Shown here piece by piece: positions 7,950 through 16,886 of a DNA stretch of 64,000 nt. How positions within the stretch are numbered: the first letter of the stretch is position 1; the number at the start of each line of letters is the position of its first letter. The position numbers were made by a program, and so were the translations under genes. This DNA is from Oleiagrimonas sp. C23AA (GTDB lineage Bacteria > Pseudomonadota > Gammaproteobacteria > Xanthomonadales > Rhodanobacteraceae), in the NCBI RefSeq assembly GCF_011759385.1, contig NZ_JAARLY010000004.1, positions 186,001-250,000 on the forward strand, in the 5' to 3' direction. The notes beneath the pieces were generated by a model. The model did no database searches. It saw nothing but the letters and a program-made list of their open reading frames with translations, and had not been told where the DNA came from.

Positions 7950-9254
7950 TCAGGTCTGTGCCGGCGCGGTCTCGCCCGTGCTCGCGCGGCGCGCGCCCAG
8001 ACCCACGCGGTGCCCGCGCAGTGCGTAGAACAGGATGTACGCATAGCACGGCACCATCAGCGCCATGAACACCAGCTGGAAGTTGAAGTGCTGCTTCAGG
8101 TGCACGAACAGCTGCGGAATGATCGCGCCGCCGGCAATGCCCATGATCATGAAGGCCGAGCCCTGCTCGGTGTGACGACCCAGGCTGCGGATGGCCAGAG
8201 GGAAGATCGCCGGCCACATCATCGAATTGGCAAAGCCCAGCGCGAACACGCAGATCACCGAGGTGTAGCCGGTGGTCAGGAACGCGGCCACCACCAGAAT
8301 CACGCCCAGCACTGCCGACCAGCTCAGGTAGCGCTCCTGCGACACCACCCGCGGCGTCAGCAGGCCACCGACCACGTAGCCGGCCAGCATCATCGCCAGC
8401 GTGCCGGCGGTGAAGAACTTGGTCTGATCCAGCGACAGGTGAAAGCCCTGGCCGTAGGTGCCCACCGCGTCGCCGGCCATCACTTCCACGCCCACGTATA
8501 GGAACAGGCAAAGCACGCCCAGCCACAGGTGCGGATAGCTGAAGATGCTGCGCTGCCCGGAGTCGGCGGCGTCCTCGTTGTCTTCGGAGGGTTTCAATTC
8601 CGGCAGCGGCGAGCGCACCACGCCGATGGCCAGCAGCACCAGGATCACCGCCATGGCCATGTACGGCAGGTAGATGCGGTCGGCGAAGGCCTGCAGGATG
8701 CCGTTGCGTGCGCTGTCGCTGCCGGCGCTGGCCACCTGCCCGGCCAGATCGCCGATGCCGTGCAGCACCAGCACGCCGATCACGATCGGCGCCAGGATGC
8801 CGGCCACCTTGTTGAAGATGCCCATGATGGCAATGCGCTGCGCCGCACTTTCGATCGGGCCCAGGATACTCACATAAGGGTTGATGGCCGTCTGCAGCAG
8901 CGACAGGCCGCCGCCGATCACGAACAGCCCCGTCAGCGCGCCCGGATACCAGCGCTGCGTGGTGAACTGGCCAAACAGCGCGGCGCCGGCGGCCATCACG
9001 AACAGGCCCAACATCATGCCCTTCTTCATGCCCGTGCCTTTGAGGATCCACGAGGACGGCAGCGCCAGGAAGAAGTACGACAGGTAGAACGCCATCGGTA
9101 CCAGGAAGGCATTCACGTCGTTGAGGTTGAAGGCCAGCTTCACGAAGGTGATCAGCGGCCCGTTGAGCCAGGTGAAGAAGCCGAGAATGAAGTACAGCAC
9201 GCCGACGATCAGCATCGACATCCAGTAGTGACGCGCGCGGTCCGAAGCAGTCAT
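7950..9254 (-). CDS. FucP/GluP-type sugar:H+ symporter (MFS)
   Basis: Inner-membrane sugar permease with about 12 hydrophobic segments over 434 residues. Family hallmarks are GFFTWLNGPLITFVK in the first helix pair, GGGLSLLQTAINPYVS, FNKVAGILAPIVIG, and C-terminal FALGFANSMMWPAIFPLAI with MGIAGGAIIPQLF. These match the fucose/glucose/galactose permease group, which also contains the GlcNAc permease NagP of Xanthomonas and Shewanella. By context it should import sugar released by the neighbouring glycosidases. It is divergent from glucokinase across a 438-base regulatory region and is upstream of the LacI gene. Confidence 0.9.
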   Translation of the reverse strand: MTASDRARHYWMSMLIVGVLYFILGFFTWLNGPLITFVKLAFNLNDVNAFLVPMAFYLSYFFLALPSSWILKGTGMKKGMMLGLFVMAAGAALFGQFTTQRWYPGALTGLFVIGGGLSLLQTAINPYVSILGPIESAAQRIAIMGIFNKVAGILAPIVIGVLVLHGIGDLAGQVASAGSDSARNGILQAFADRIYLPYMAMAVILVLLAIGVVRSPLPELKPSEDNEDAADSGQRSIFSYPHLWLGVLCLFLYVGVEVMAGDAVGTYGQGFHLSLDQTKFFTAGTLAMMLAGYVVGGLLTPRVVSQERYLSWSAVLGVILVVAAFLTTGYTSVICVFALGFANSMMWPAIFPLAIRSLGRHTEQGSAFMIMGIAGGAIIPQLFVHLKQHFNFQLVFMALMVPCYAYILFYALRGHRVGLGARRASTGETAPAQT

Positions 9255-9378
9255 GCGAGGCGTTCCTCCCCCGAGGTTGGGTGATGTGTCAGCCGACCTT
9301 CGTCTGTCGACCGGTCATCTTCAAGACTACCGTTGTCATCGATGGATCGGAAACAAAAAATTTTTCACGATGCTTACA

Positions 9379-9410
9379 CGGCGCAATGTAATCGGTTACA
9401 TGTTGCGCCG
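9379..9410. promoter_or_regulatory. LacI-type operator with long flanking arms
   Basis: Core TGTAATCGGTTACA (9387-9400) is a near-perfect 14-bp palindrome centred on CG, typical of LacI-family sites. It is flanked by CGGCGCAA (9379-9386) and its complement TTGCGCCG (9403-9410). It lies 133 bases from the permease start and upstream of the TATAAT at 9440. Which regulator binds it is not shown by the sequence. Confidence 0.65.
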
Positions 9411-9550
9411 TAGCTGTGTGACCTATATGTCTATTTCAATATAATGTATTGATTAAAAAAGATTAAAAATTATTTGTCGGATATTTTGACGTGAACTTTT
9501 CGTTGCATTGCGCCACGCGAGTTATCGCGCTACCAAAGTGAAATGGCCGG

Positions 9551-9580
9551 TTGACAACGTTGTCAGATCGGGCTTAGAAC
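9551..9580 (+). promoter_or_regulatory. Glucokinase-operon promoter overlapped by LacI-type operator
   Basis: TTGACA (9551-9556) is a consensus -35, and the perfect palindrome TGACAACGTTGTCA (9552-9565) overlaps it, so a bound repressor would block polymerase. A plausible -10 is TAGAAC at 9575-9580 (18-base spacing, 4 of 6 consensus positions). A one-mismatch copy with the same layout is found before the second TonB-receptor operon at 21237. Confidence 0.65.
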
Positions 9581-9692
9581 GGACATCGAAGGGCGACGGC
9601 TCACGGCTGTCCGGCCCGGCCGAGGGGATTCACATGACGAGGAACGGACGTTGCGCGATTCGCAGTTGGCACGTGCTCAACCGGTACCGCAC

Positions 9693-10679
9693 ATGAGGAC
9701 GGCGACGCCGTTCATCGCGGCCGACGTCGGCGGCACGCACGCCCGTCTCGGACTGGTGCGCGGTCAGGCGCATGCCGGTGGCGGTGAAGTGAGTGTGCTC
9801 GAGTACGCCAAGTATCCGTGCGCCGACTACACCGACCTTGCCGACATCGTGCGCCGGTTCATCGACGAGAAAGTCGGCGCACCGGTCACTCATTGCGCGC
9901 TGGCCTGCGCCGGATATGCGGTCGACGGTGAGGTCATCAACACCAATCTGCCGTGGCCGGTGAATCTGGAGGCGCTGCGCCAGGCGACCGGGCTGGACAG
10001 CCTGTCGCTGATCAATGATTTCGAGGCAGTGGCCTATGCCACGCGCTTCATCGACCCGGCGCGCACCAGCCTGATCAGCCAGTGCGAGCAGGGTGACATC
10101 GACGGTCCCGTGATCGTGGTCGGCCCGGGTACGGGCCTGGGCTCGGCGGTGTGCATTCCGCGTCCGGACGGCCCGATGGTGCTGGCCACCGAGGCCGGGC
10201 AGATCAATCTGGCGCCGGTCACCGCCTGCGAGCGTGAGTTGCTCGAGGCGATGGCCGACGGCGAGCATTACGTGTCCTACGAGCGGGTGCTGTCGGGCCC
10301 CGGCCTGCTGGCGGTGTATCGCGCGCTGGCCGTGCAGGCCGGAACCACACCGGCGCTGACCGCGCCCGAGCAGGTCACCGAGGCCGCGCTGGCCGGCGAC
10401 GATGCCTGCGCCCGCCAGGCGCTGGACACCTTCTGTGGTCTGCTGGGTAGCTTCGTCGGCAATCTGGCCATGCTGTACGGCGCTCGCGGCGGCGTGTTCC
10501 TGGCCGGCGGCATCGTGCCGCAGATCCGACACTTTTTGCAGCGCAGCGCGTTCGTCGAGCGTTTTCTGGACAAGGGTGACATGCGCGCGTTCCTGGAACG
10601 CGTGCCGGTCAGGGTCATGGAACACGGTCAGCTGGGCGTCATCGGCGCCGCCGGCTGGCATCTGGAGCACTCACGCTAG
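9693..10679 (+). CDS. glk: Glucokinase / ROK-unrelated hexokinase (Glk family)
   Basis: Cytoplasmic ATP-dependent sugar kinase of 328 residues. It has the phosphate-binding motif ADVGGTHARLGLV near the N-terminus, the sugar-binding NDFEAVAYA segment, the second phosphate motif GPGTGLGSAV, and a C-terminal GGIVPQI segment. This is the Glk group rather than the ROK family. In Xanthomonas GlcNAc loci Glk-like kinases act on GlcNAc, so substrate may be glucose, GlcNAc or both; sequence alone does not tell. Start ATG at 9693 rather than an upstream TTG. First gene after the operator; the TonB receptor follows after 169 bases with an intervening hairpin. Confidence 0.9.
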   Translation: MRTATPFIAADVGGTHARLGLVRGQAHAGGGEVSVLEYAKYPCADYTDLADIVRRFIDEKVGAPVTHCALACAGYAVDGEVINTNLPWPVNLEALRQATGLDSLSLINDFEAVAYATRFIDPARTSLISQCEQGDIDGPVIVVGPGTGLGSAVCIPRPDGPMVLATEAGQINLAPVTACERELLEAMADGEHYVSYERVLSGPGLLAVYRALAVQAGTTPALTAPEQVTEAALAGDDACARQALDTFCGLLGSFVGNLAMLYGARGGVFLAGGIVPQIRHFLQRSAFVERFLDKGDMRAFLERVPVRVMEHGQLGVIGAAGWHLEHSR

Positions 10680-10699
10680 ATCTATGAGGTTCGTTTCAA

Positions 10700-10726
10700 C
10701 CGGCACCCGGCGGGAGCGCGTGCCGG
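10700..10726 (+). other. Intercistronic hairpin between glk and TonB receptor
   Basis: CCGGCAC (10700-10706) pairs with GTGCCGG (10720-10726) around a 13-base loop; no T-run follows. It may protect or process the transcript rather than end it. Confidence 0.4.
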
Positions 10727-10848
10727 GGCAGCAAAGCAAAGCACAAGCAGATCGGGAAGCAACGTAGTTAGCAGCACTGAGGGAGCCGCCTGCCGCCACC
10801 ACGGCAAGTCCGGTATCCGGCACTGTCATACGTAGGGGAGAGATCATC

Positions 10849-13563
10849 ATGCGTTACTGCAAGACCGCACTTTCGGCGAGCATCCTCGCCGCCTTCCTGG
10901 TCGCCGGCACCGCCGTCGCCCAGGACACCGTCAACTCGTCCAGTTCCAGTAGTGACAGCGGCAATCCACAGCAGCTGCAGACCGTCACTGTGACCGGTAT
11001 CCGCGCAAGCCTGCAGAAGTCGCTGGACACCAAGCGCAATGCCGATGCCATTGTCGATGCCGTCACCGCCGAGGATCTGGGCAAGTTTCCCAACACCAAC
11101 GTGGCCGAAGCGATGTCGCAGGTGCCCGGTGTCACCATCGACCGCAAATTCGGCCAGGGCGCGCGGGTCAGCATCGACGGCACCGATCCCAGCCTGAACC
11201 TGTCGTTCCTGGACGACCATCCGGTGGCGCAGACCGACTGGCTTTACGGCGATCAGCCCGACCGGGGTTTCGACTACACCATGCTGGCACCGGAAGTGCT
11301 GGGGCGTCTGGAGATCTACAAGTCGCCCGAGGCGCGCCTGCAATCGGGCAGCCTGGGCGGCACGGTGATCATGCATACGCGCAAGCCGCTGGACATGGAC
11401 GCCAACACGGTAAGCCTGTCGGTGGGCGAGAGCTACAACTCCCAGGCCAGCAAGGGGCGCCCCAACGCTTCGCTGCTGTACAGCTGGAAGAACAACGACA
11501 ACAGCTTCGGCATCGACTTTGCCGGCGCGCACTATGAAGAGCAGATCGATCGCCAGGGCGTTGAAGTGTTCGGCTATGAACCGGTGTCGGACTTTGCCGC
11601 CAACCCGGCCGTGGCCGCGCAGCTGGCCAACGGCAGCCTGCGCCCGAGCGATCAGATGCCGCAGGAGGTCAACGCGGCCTACTTCCAGCAAAAGCGCAAG
11701 CGCGATACCGCGCTGGTGAACGTGCAATACCGACCGACCAAACAGCTCGAATTCGACCTACAGGGCCTGTACATCCGCGAGAACTTCGACAACTTCAACC
11801 AGTCGATGTACGGCTTCACCAGCCAGACCGGCGCCAATACCATCACCAGCCTGCAGGCGGGGAACAATGGCATCGTCTACGCCGGACATTCCTGCGGTGT
11901 CGACGATCCCGGTTGTTCCGGCAACGTCAATACCTACCTGGACAACCAGGTACGCACCTCGCAAGTGACCACCAAGGGCATCGACCTCAAGGGCAAGTAT
12001 CTGGCCGACAACTGGAGTCTTTCGGCGCAGGCCGGCTACAGCAAGGCCGACAACTCCAGCAACGCGCAGTACTTCATTGAGCCGGCCTATCACGGTGGCT
12101 ACAGCTGGAATATCAATACCGGGCAGGTCTTCGACAGCCCGGCCGCCGCCAAGGACCCGGCCAACTGGAGCTCCTACGGTGGTTGGTTCGGCAACGAAGG
12201 ACGCATTCCCTCCAGTGCGCGCAACAACTACGCAAAGATCGACTTCACCCAGGATTTCGACAGCGTATTCAACGAGCTGCTGGTGGGGGTGCGCTACAAC
12301 GATGAGAAGCACGATCACGTGGAAAACGTGTACGGCGGGGTGACGCCGGGTTCGCTGGCCACGGTTGGCGACATCAGCTACACCGATATTCTGGGCAGCA
12401 ATACCTTCGCCGGTTTCTCTCCCGATCAGCGCCATCATGTGCAGAGCAGCGCCGGTGCGATCAAGGACTACGTGCAGGGCAGTCCGATCGATTTCGCCCA
12501 TCCCGATCCGTCCTCGTACCTCAACAACACCTGGAAGTTCGAACAGCAGACCAAGGCCGCCTATGCCCAGTTGAACTTCGCCACGTCGGTGCTGCACGGC
12601 AACCTGGGCCTGCGCTACGTGCACACTCAGCTGACCGGCGATGGCTTCACCTTCTCCGGCTCGCCGGTGCTGCCGGCACCGGCCGGCTGGTGGCAGAGCA
12701 AGACCTCCACCCACAACAACTGGCTGCCATCGGTCAACATCATTTACGACGACGGCAGTGACACCGTGTACCGCTTCGCCGCCTCCAAGGTAATCGCGTG
12801 GGCGCCGTACAACCAGCTGGTCAACTACGCCTTCCTCAACGATCAGACCCTGACCGGCAGCGGCGGCAACCCGGATCTGAATCCATACAAGTCGTACAAC
12901 TTCGACTTCTCGGCCGAGTGGTACTTCGCGCCGCAGTCGGTACTGGCCGGCTCGGTGTTCTACAAGCACATCCTCAACTATGTGCAGACCCAGAGCGAAG
13001 TCGAGCGCGAGTACAACTCGATGCACGACACCGATCCGACCACTTTCAATTCCACCTATGTGGGCAAGCTGGGCAATTGTTCGGCCGACGGCTACTGCGA
13101 CTACAGCATGCAGCGTCCGTACAACATCGGCTCGGGCACGGTGAAGGGCTTCACGGTCAGTTATCAGCAGGCGTTCGACTCGGGCTTCGGCTTGGTGACC
13201 AACTACACCTATGCCAACGGCCGTACCGATCAGGGGCACGCGCTTCCCTACAATTCCAAGCACGCGGTCACCCTGAGCCCATACTTCGAGAAGGGGCCGT
13301 TCAGCGCTCGCCTGACCTACAGCTGGCGTAGCCATTACCTGGCTGGCGGCTACGTGGCTGGCGCCGCACCTGCCAGTGTGGATGACTACACCGAGGTCGA
13401 TGCGCACTTCGGTTGGTCGTTCAACAAGCATCTGTCGGTGACTGCCGACGCCATGAACCTGCTCAACGAGAAGTACTTCACCTATCTGGGCACCAAGGAC
13501 ATGCCGGCCGGTACCTACACCAATGGTCGTCGCTACATGGCCAGCCTGCATTACAAGTTCTGA
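10849..13563 (+). CDS. TonB-dependent receptor (Xanthomonas/Caulobacter type)
   Basis: Outer-membrane active transporter of 904 residues. A Sec signal peptide ends near GTAVAQ; a TonB box-like QTVTVTG follows, then the plug domain with SLQKSLDTKRNADAIVDAV and PNTNVAEAMSQVPGVTIDR, and a 22-strand barrel ending in the aromatic MASLHYKF. The IRASLQKSLDxKRNADAIVD motif is diagnostic of the TonB-Xanth-Caul subfamily that imports oligosaccharides. By position with glucokinase, GH9, NagX and GH20 the ligand is likely a GlcNAc-containing oligosaccharide. A good ribosome site (GGGGAG) lies 10 bases before the ATG. A terminator-like hairpin follows directly. Confidence 0.95.
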   Translation: MRYCKTALSASILAAFLVAGTAVAQDTVNSSSSSSDSGNPQQLQTVTVTGIRASLQKSLDTKRNADAIVDAVTAEDLGKFPNTNVAEAMSQVPGVTIDRKFGQGARVSIDGTDPSLNLSFLDDHPVAQTDWLYGDQPDRGFDYTMLAPEVLGRLEIYKSPEARLQSGSLGGTVIMHTRKPLDMDANTVSLSVGESYNSQASKGRPNASLLYSWKNNDNSFGIDFAGAHYEEQIDRQGVEVFGYEPVSDFAANPAVAAQLANGSLRPSDQMPQEVNAAYFQQKRKRDTALVNVQYRPTKQLEFDLQGLYIRENFDNFNQSMYGFTSQTGANTITSLQAGNNGIVYAGHSCGVDDPGCSGNVNTYLDNQVRTSQVTTKGIDLKGKYLADNWSLSAQAGYSKADNSSNAQYFIEPAYHGGYSWNINTGQVFDSPAAAKDPANWSSYGGWFGNEGRIPSSARNNYAKIDFTQDFDSVFNELLVGVRYNDEKHDHVENVYGGVTPGSLATVGDISYTDILGSNTFAGFSPDQRHHVQSSAGAIKDYVQGSPIDFAHPDPSSYLNNTWKFEQQTKAAYAQLNFATSVLHGNLGLRYVHTQLTGDGFTFSGSPVLPAPAGWWQSKTSTHNNWLPSVNIIYDDGSDTVYRFAASKVIAWAPYNQLVNYAFLNDQTLTGSGGNPDLNPYKSYNFDFSAEWYFAPQSVLAGSVFYKHILNYVQTQSEVEREYNSMHDTDPTTFNSTYVGKLGNCSADGYCDYSMQRPYNIGSGTVKGFTVSYQQAFDSGFGLVTNYTYANGRTDQGHALPYNSKHAVTLSPYFEKGPFSARLTYSWRSHYLAGGYVAGAAPASVDDYTEVDAHFGWSFNKHLSVTADAMNLLNEKYFTYLGTKDMPAGTYTNGRRYMASLHYKF

Positions 13564-13588
13564 TCCAGGTTGTTTGTTTCCCCCTGAA

Positions 13589-13619
13589 GGGCCCGGGGCG
13601 GTACCGGGCCCGTTTTTTT
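13589..13619 (+). terminator. Rho-independent terminator or attenuator after TonB receptor
   Basis: GGGCCCGG (13589-13596) pairs with CCGGGCCC (13604-13611) around a 7-base loop, followed by seven T residues (13613-13619). It stands between the receptor gene and GH9 in the same direction, so it probably lowers rather than abolishes expression of the enzyme genes. Confidence 0.85.
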
Positions 13620-13669
13620 GCCGCCACTGTGGTTTTGATGGTGCGCCGGCGTAAACCAGGGAATTGCGC

Positions 13670-15508
13670 ATGATGCGTCGTATGTCGCGCCCGTTGCTGG
13701 GGGCTCTTCCAATGGTGCTGGCCATGCCGTGCATGGCCGTTACCGATCATGTGCTGGTCGATCAGGTCGGTTACGACCTGGCCACAAGCAAGCAGGCCAT
13801 CGTGCAGGGCCATGACGATGAGCATTACACGCGTTTTCGTGTGGTCGATACCGTCAGCGGCGAAGTAGTGCTGCGCGGCCCGCTGCACGATGCCGGGCAC
13901 GTCGATCACTGGCGGCACTGGCACTACTGGACGGCGGATTTCTCGGCGCTGCATGCGCCGGGCATCTATCGCGTGGAAACCGGGCCGGCCAACGCGCTGC
14001 GCTCGTTCCCGTTCCGCGTGCAGCGCAACGTGCTGGAGCGCTACACACTGTCCAACGTGGTCTATTACTTCAAGGGACAGCGCGCCAGCGGCGCCATGGA
14101 TCGAGCTGATCGGCATCTGGTCGTGCCTGGCCATCCGAGCCAGTTCGTGGATCTGCATGGGGGCTGGTACGACGCCACCGGCGACTATGGCATCCACCTC
14201 TCGCACCAGAACCTGACCTCGTACTTCAACACTCAGCAGGTGCCGCTGGTGGCCTGGAGCCTGGCGCATACCTTTGCCAACCTGAAAGCCCGGCACAATC
14301 CCAATTTCAGTCAGTACCAGCGCCGCCTGCTGGACGAAGCGCATTTCGGTGCCGATTTCCTGGTCCGCGACAAACGCCCGCACGGATCGTTCTTCGAAAC
14401 GCTGGACGCGCCGGGCAAGGACAAGTTGGCGCGCGATCGGGCCATTGGCGATCCGAACTGGCGCACGCAGATCAAAAAAAGCCCGGACGATTCCACCGAG
14501 GATGTGGCGCAGCCGGCGCACGGTCCACACGGCTATGAATCGAGCTTCCGCGCTGGCGGCGGCATGGCCATTGCCGCGTTGGCGGCCGTGGCGCAATTGC
14601 CCGGCCATGGTGATTTCAGTCGCGCGCGCTATCTGGCCACGGCCGAATCGGCCTACCGTTTCCTTGCCGCACACAATCGTGCGCTGCTCAATGATGGCAA
14701 GGAAAACATCATTGATGACTACTGCGCCTTGCTGGCGGCCACCGAGCTTTATCGCGCCACGCAGGCCGCCGAATGGAAGCGGGCCGCCGATCGTCGCGCC
14801 GCCCGTCTGATGGCGCGGCTGACCACGCACGGTGCATATCGTGATTATTGGCGTGCCGATGCCGGCACACGTCCGTTCTTCCATCCCACCGACGCCGGCA
14901 TGCCGGTGATTGCCTTGCTGCACTACGCCGCCATAGCCGATGCCGCGACAAAGGCGCGCGTGCGGGACGTGGTCAGGCGTTCGCTGGCCTTCGAGTTGCG
15001 CACCACCGATGCGGTGACCAATCCCTTTGGCTATGCCCGCCAACTGGTGCGCATGGGCGATGGCAAGGTGCGCACGGCGTTCTTCTTTCCGCACGACACC
15101 CGCGCGGCACCGTGGTGGCAGGGCGAGGATGCGCGTATTGCCTCGCTAGCGGCAGCCGCACGCGAGGCGGCACCCTGGTTCGACGCCGACCCCAGGTTCA
15201 AGGCGCAACTGCAAGCCTATGCGTGGAATCAGCTGCACTGGATTCTGGGGCGCAATCCCTACGACACCAGCATGTTGATCGGCAGCGGCCATCGCAACGC
15301 GCAGTACATGTTCTTCGATTCCTACCAATACACCAGTGCACCAGGGGCGATCATCAATGGAATCACCGCCGGCCTGCACGATGAGGATGGCATCGCCTTC
15401 GATCTTGGCTATGCGCAGACGGGGCGCGACGATGACTGGCGTTGGACCGAACAGTGGCTGCCGCACGACGCCTGGTATCTGTATGCCATAGGCCTGCCGC
15501 ATGGTTGA
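13670..15508 (+). CDS. GH9 glycoside hydrolase, possibly exo-glucosaminidase
   Basis: Secreted or periplasmic hydrolase of 612 residues with signal peptide (cleavage near PCMAVT). Residues about 20-115 form the N-terminal Ig-like domain seen before GH9 catalytic domains (VDQVGYDLATSKQAIV). The (alpha/alpha)6 domain follows, with the catalytic aspartates in GGWYDATGDYG (Asp168, Asp172), the LGRNPYDTSML block and the likely acid Glu594 in WRWTEQW. The DxxxD spacing differs from the usual DAGD of cellulases. Given its place next to NagX and GH20, a chitobiose- or glucosamine-directed exo-enzyme, as described for some Vibrio/Photobacterium GH9 proteins, is more likely than a cellulase; this is inference. 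Start chosen at 13670 after AGGGA. Confidence 0.85.
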   Translation: MMRRMSRPLLGALPMVLAMPCMAVTDHVLVDQVGYDLATSKQAIVQGHDDEHYTRFRVVDTVSGEVVLRGPLHDAGHVDHWRHWHYWTADFSALHAPGIYRVETGPANALRSFPFRVQRNVLERYTLSNVVYYFKGQRASGAMDRADRHLVVPGHPSQFVDLHGGWYDATGDYGIHLSHQNLTSYFNTQQVPLVAWSLAHTFANLKARHNPNFSQYQRRLLDEAHFGADFLVRDKRPHGSFFETLDAPGKDKLARDRAIGDPNWRTQIKKSPDDSTEDVAQPAHGPHGYESSFRAGGGMAIAALAAVAQLPGHGDFSRARYLATAESAYRFLAAHNRALLNDGKENIIDDYCALLAATELYRATQAAEWKRAADRRAARLMARLTTHGAYRDYWRADAGTRPFFHPTDAGMPVIALLHYAAIADAATKARVRDVVRRSLAFELRTTDAVTNPFGYARQLVRMGDGKVRTAFFFPHDTRAAPWWQGEDARIASLAAAAREAAPWFDADPRFKAQLQAYAWNQLHWILGRNPYDTSMLIGSGHRNAQYMFFDSYQYTSAPGAIINGITAGLHDEDGIAFDLGYAQTGRDDDWRWTEQWLPHDAWYLYAIGLPHG

Positions 15509-15619
15509 GCCGGTGACCACGAGTGTCGCTGCGCCGGCGATGATGGCCCGGCGGCGTCTGGCCTCGATGGATGCGCTGTGCGGATGCACCATCGCGGCCT
15601 GTATCTGAAGCTACAGCCC

Positions 15620-16825
15620 ATGACACACATCCACGAGCCCTCGCCCGTACCATCGCGTCTGCAGTCGATTGACGTACTGCGTGGCCTGACCGTGGCCTTG
15701 ATGCTGTTCGTCAACGATCTATACGAGCCGGGTGTGCCGGCCTGGCTGGTACATGCCGGTCCGCACGAGGACGGCATCGGCCTGGCTGATACGGTATTTC
15801 CGGCGTTCCTGTTCGTGGTCGGTCTGTCGGTGCCGTTTGCGCTGGCAGCGCGACGCACGCTCGGAGATACCACCGCACGTACCTGGGCGCATCTGGCGGT
15901 GCGCACGCTCAGTCTGCTGCTGATCGGCTTTTTCATGGTCAACATTGAAACACTCAACCCGGCGTTGACCGGCATGCGTGTTTTTACCTGGGCACTGGCC
16001 GCACACCTGTGCTTTTTCCTGGTCTGGAACCGCTATCCGCGTGATTGGCGTTGGCGCATGGTGCGCCGCACGTGGGTGGGGCTGGGTATGGCGGGTCTGG
16101 CGCTTTTGGCCTGGGTGTATCGCTCGGGTAGTCCGGCACATGTCGGGGGGATGCAGATCAGCTGGTGGGGCATTCTCGGCCTGATCGGCTGGGGTTATCT
16201 GGCTGCGGCGGCCAGCTGTCTTTGGCTGGGTGAACGACCATGGTCAATCGCCTTGGTGTGGCTGGGTTTTGTGGCGCTGAACATGCTTGGCTCGGCTGGA
16301 GATACCACCGGCCTGGATCCGTTGCGGTCGGCACTGGCTCCGCTGCTGGATGGCAATGTGCCGGCGATCACCCTGGCCGGCGTGTTCGCCGGTGTTCTGG
16401 TAAGGCGGCATCAGGCACGGCCTCACGCTTTGCTGGCGCGGTTGGTGCCATTGGGGGCTGCGTGCATGCTGGTCGGGCTGGTGCTGCAGCACTGGTACAT
16501 CCTTTCCAAGATTCAGGCCACGCCGAGCTGGGCCATGCTTTGCAGTGGTATCAGCGTGCTGGCTTTTTGCGCGATATTCGTCTGCGTGGATATGTTCGCA
16601 GCCAGGGGCTGGCAATCGCTGGCAGTGGCCGGCCGCAATGCCCTGACGCTGTATCTGGCACCCAACATCGTCTACTACGTGCTATGGCTGGTCTGGCCGG
16701 CGGTATTTTTCTACAAGCGCGACGATGCGCCGTGGCTGGCAGTCGCCGGTTCCTTGCTATGGACCGTACTGATGATGGCCATGGTGGGGGCCCTGAAACG
16801 CATACATGTGCGCCTTGCATTGTGA
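15620..16825 (+). CDS. nagX: NagX-like membrane acyltransferase (COG4299, HGSNAT-like)
   Basis: Multi-spanning inner-membrane protein of 401 residues related to human heparan-alpha-glucosaminide N-acetyltransferase and to NagX of GlcNAc-catabolism clusters. The diagnostic N-terminus is RLQSIDVLRGLTVALMLFVND, followed by GLADTVFPAFLFVVGLSVPFA, with about ten hydrophobic helices in all. The conserved histidine used by HGSNAT cannot be pinned down with confidence here. The ATG at 15620 immediately precedes a short soluble head and the family homology. It lies between GH9 and GH20 (gaps 111 and 61 bases), so an action on GlcN/GlcNAc at the inner membrane fits. Confidence 0.85.
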   Translation: MTHIHEPSPVPSRLQSIDVLRGLTVALMLFVNDLYEPGVPAWLVHAGPHEDGIGLADTVFPAFLFVVGLSVPFALAARRTLGDTTARTWAHLAVRTLSLLLIGFFMVNIETLNPALTGMRVFTWALAAHLCFFLVWNRYPRDWRWRMVRRTWVGLGMAGLALLAWVYRSGSPAHVGGMQISWWGILGLIGWGYLAAAASCLWLGERPWSIALVWLGFVALNMLGSAGDTTGLDPLRSALAPLLDGNVPAITLAGVFAGVLVRRHQARPHALLARLVPLGAACMLVGLVLQHWYILSKIQATPSWAMLCSGISVLAFCAIFVCVDMFAARGWQSLAVAGRNALTLYLAPNIVYYVLWLVWPAVFFYKRDDAPWLAVAGSLLWTVLMMAMVGALKRIHVRLAL

Positions 16826-16886
16826 GCAAGCGGGTAGCCGTTAAAGCTGTGAGGGCGGATGTCGCCCCCCGATTCTGGAGACCGTG

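Larger units (their letters stand above)
9255..9692. promoter_or_regulatory. Divergent regulatory region, permease / glucokinase
   Basis: A 438-base non-coding region whose centre (about 9345-9500) is strikingly AT-rich for this genome. It holds two different LacI-type palindromes (9387-9400 and 9552-9565) and a perfect TATAAT at 9440-9445 on the plus strand. I see no gene here; a 62-codon open frame at 9508-9696 has no ribosome site and crosses the operator. Confidence 0.75.

Noticed and set aside
7871-8044. N-terminal extension of the LacI gene
   Set aside because: It would overlap the permease gene end and gives an Arg/Ala-rich leader with no homology before the helix-turn-helix.
9508-9696. 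Small plus-strand open frame in the glucokinase regulatory region
   Set aside because: It crosses the -35/operator, lacks a ribosome site and has no recognisable features.
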